Shown: in pieces, positions 62,747-64,000 of the stretch
Layout of the letters: each line of letters begins with the position of its first letter
Position numbering within the stretch: the first letter of the stretch is position 1
The notes under the pieces: model-generated
The model's database searches: none
Seen by the model: only the letters and a program-made list of their open reading frames with translations
Told to the model about the DNA's origin: nothing
Program-made: the position numbers and the translations under genes
NCBI GenBank assembly: GCA_009692585.1
Contig: SHYX01000003.1
Span: 62,001-126,000, forward strand
DNA from: Myxococcales bacterium
GTDB lineage: Bacteria > Myxococcota > UBA796 > SXON01
DNA: 64,000 bases
Reading direction: 5' to 3'

Positions 62747-64000
62747 TCAGTAGCCCGGAAGTACGTACACTTTCCCGGCGTCCGTGCGAGCGGATGTGGT
62801 GTCGAAGCCGGGGGCCGAGGCCGCAAGATCGAGGATGCCGTCGGCGTCCAGATCGAGGACGCCGCCGATGCTGGTGCCCAGGGCCCCGCCCGAGGCCTCC
62901 GCGCTCCAACTCGCGAGCTGGCTGTCGGGCAGCATGACGCTGCCGACCACATCGCCCGAGGCGAGGTAGACGAGGCCGCCGAGGCCGGAGGTTGGCGCGC
63001 CGAGGAGCAGGTCGGCCTGGCCGTCGCCATCGACGTCGCCCGGGAGGTTCACGGCCGTGCCGAGGGCGCCATCGCCGTAGAGCACCGAGTCGACGCTGGC
63101 GATCGTGTAGGTTCCTGTCCAGGTGCCCCCGTACTGCACCAAGACCGCGCCGCTCTCGCTGGAGGCGCCGTCGTAGCCCGGCATGCCAAGCACGAGATCG
63201 TCGACACCGTCAGCGTCGAGATCGCCGGCGCCGACGCTCAGAGGCCCCGCGCCGAGCGCGTCGCTCGCGACGGAGCCCGTAAAGTTGGCCGTGTCGTGAT
63301 CGCCGAGATTGTCATCGTCGGCCGACAGGAAGTCGCTGCCGGTTACGAAGTAGCAGATACCGATGGAGGTGATGGAGCCATCGTCATGGCCAGGTGCACA
63401 GGCCACGAGATCGTCGGTGCCATCCCCGTCGAAGTCGCCCGCCGCCAGGGCCGTGCCGAGCCCGTCCGAGTTGGTGGCGCCGCGCGGGTGCGTGGTCGCG
63501 TCACCCAGGTCGAGATGACTGCTGGTGTAGCCGTCCGTGGCCACGTAGCCGTAGACGCGGCCCCTGCGGCTGCTGACTCCCGGTGCGCCGGCCGCGAGGT
63601 CGATGTCGCCATCGGCGTCGAAGTCGCCCGCCGCGAGGGAGTAGCCAAGGTATCCGTCCTTCGAGTCCCCCTCGATTCGCCCCTCGTTGATGGAGTTGAC
63701 GTTCTGGGTGCCGGTGTACGCCGAGGACCCGTACAGATCGAAGATGTACACGCAGCCCCCGTCGTCGTCCCCGCGGTTGGAGAGGTAGGCGCCGCTCGCG
63801 ACCTCGCCGTTCCTGTCGCCGTCGACGTCATCGAGGAACACCATGGATTGCCCAAACGCATCGCTCGCCGCTTCGCCGCCCACGATGAGGCTGGCGGCGG
63901 TGTAGCTCACGCCGAGGCCGCGTACCGCGTTGCCGTGGAACGCTAGCGCACCGGCGTTGCTGGCGCGGGAGTCGTCGGCGATCGCTCCGATGACGAGCTC
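62747..64000 (-). CDS. FG-GAP/integrin-alpha-like repeat protein (5' end outside window)
   Basis: The reverse frame is open to the window edge, at least 417 residues, and the frame begins ELVIGAIADDSRASNAGALAFHGNA. At least six FG-GAP-like units follow, with calcium-binding DxDGDGxxDL patterns: DVDGDRNGEVASGAYL, DFDADGDIDLAAGAPG, DFDGDGTDDLVACAPG, DLDADGVDDLVLGMPG, DVDGDGQADLLLGAPT, DLDADGILDLAASAPG. Units form a beta-propeller on secreted proteins that bind matrix or polysaccharide. The signal peptide would be beyond position 64000. The 144-bp gap to miaA holds nothing recognised. Confidence 0.85.
   Translation of the reverse strand, partial: ELVIGAIADDSRASNAGALAFHGNAVRGLGVSYTAASLIVGGEAASDAFGQSMVFLDDVDGDRNGEVASGAYLSNRGDDDGGCVYIFDLYGSSAYTGTQNVNSINEGRIEGDSKDGYLGYSLAAGDFDADGDIDLAAGAPGVSSRRGRVYGYVATDGYTSSHLDLGDATTHPRGATNSDGLGTALAAGDFDGDGTDDLVACAPGHDDGSITSIGICYFVTGSDFLSADDDNLGDHDTANFTGSVASDALGAGPLSVGAGDLDADGVDDLVLGMPGYDGASSESGAVLVQYGGTWTGTYTIASVDSVLYGDGALGTAVNLPGDVDGDGQADLLLGAPTSGLGGLVYLASGDVVGSVMLPDSQLASWSAEASGGALGTSIGGVLDLDADGILDLAASAPGFDTTSARTDAGKVYVLPGY

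Overview
The window is a GC-rich, densely coded bacterial chromosome segment with no phage, IS or plasmid genes. Several traits point to a deltaproteobacterial or Myxococcota-like lineage. These are a MYXO-CTERM-type C-terminus (Cys, hydrophobic stretch, Arg run) on the protein at 50861-52033, an AgmX/PglI-like C-terminal domain, PEGA domains, a sigma-54 activator with an FHA domain, a Hsp70/GrpE-like pair comparable to SglK/GrpS of Myxococcus xanthus, and a gspN-containing type II secretion operon. Lineage is inferred from gene content only.

Layout: 1-8100 holds a cut-off CaiB/BaiF CoA-transferase, a PEP-synthase/PPDK regulatory kinase, a membrane Ser/Thr kinase with three envelope proteins, and an FHA-GAF sigma-54 activator. 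A tRNA-Ala(CGC) follows at 8138-8213. The minus-strand block 8265-15775 runs maf, Hsp70-VWA, GrpE-like, Hsp70, a J-like membrane protein and a TPR-metallopeptidase. This is a specialised chaperone locus and the most unusual part of the window. The stretch 15810-24486 carries a UDG-like protein and an S1-domain protein, then a plus-strand queA, tgt, yajC, secD, secF, HU run. 24487-25351 is a decayed spot with two gene relics. 25352-39220 is a complete gspC-to-gspN type II secretion operon on the minus strand.

39576-47406 is mainly signalling: a class III nucleotide cyclase with two cyclic-nucleotide-binding proteins, an HD phosphohydrolase, a composite PP2C phosphatase, and a homocysteine methyltransferase/MTHFR. 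47463-64000 mixes housekeeping genes (SpoU-type rRNA methyltransferase, recX, aroA, accA, miaA) with surface or envelope genes (SGNH protein, MYXO-CTERM-like protein, GT87-like and GT2 glycosyltransferases, hexapeptide transferase, FG-GAP repeat protein).

Themes: Ser/Thr phosphorylation (kinase, PP2C, FHA readers), cyclic nucleotides, sigma-54 control and protein export (SecDF-YajC, T2SS) sit close together. Two copies of a roughly 100-120 bp intergenic element with a conserved hairpin lie just upstream of tgt and of the cyclase.
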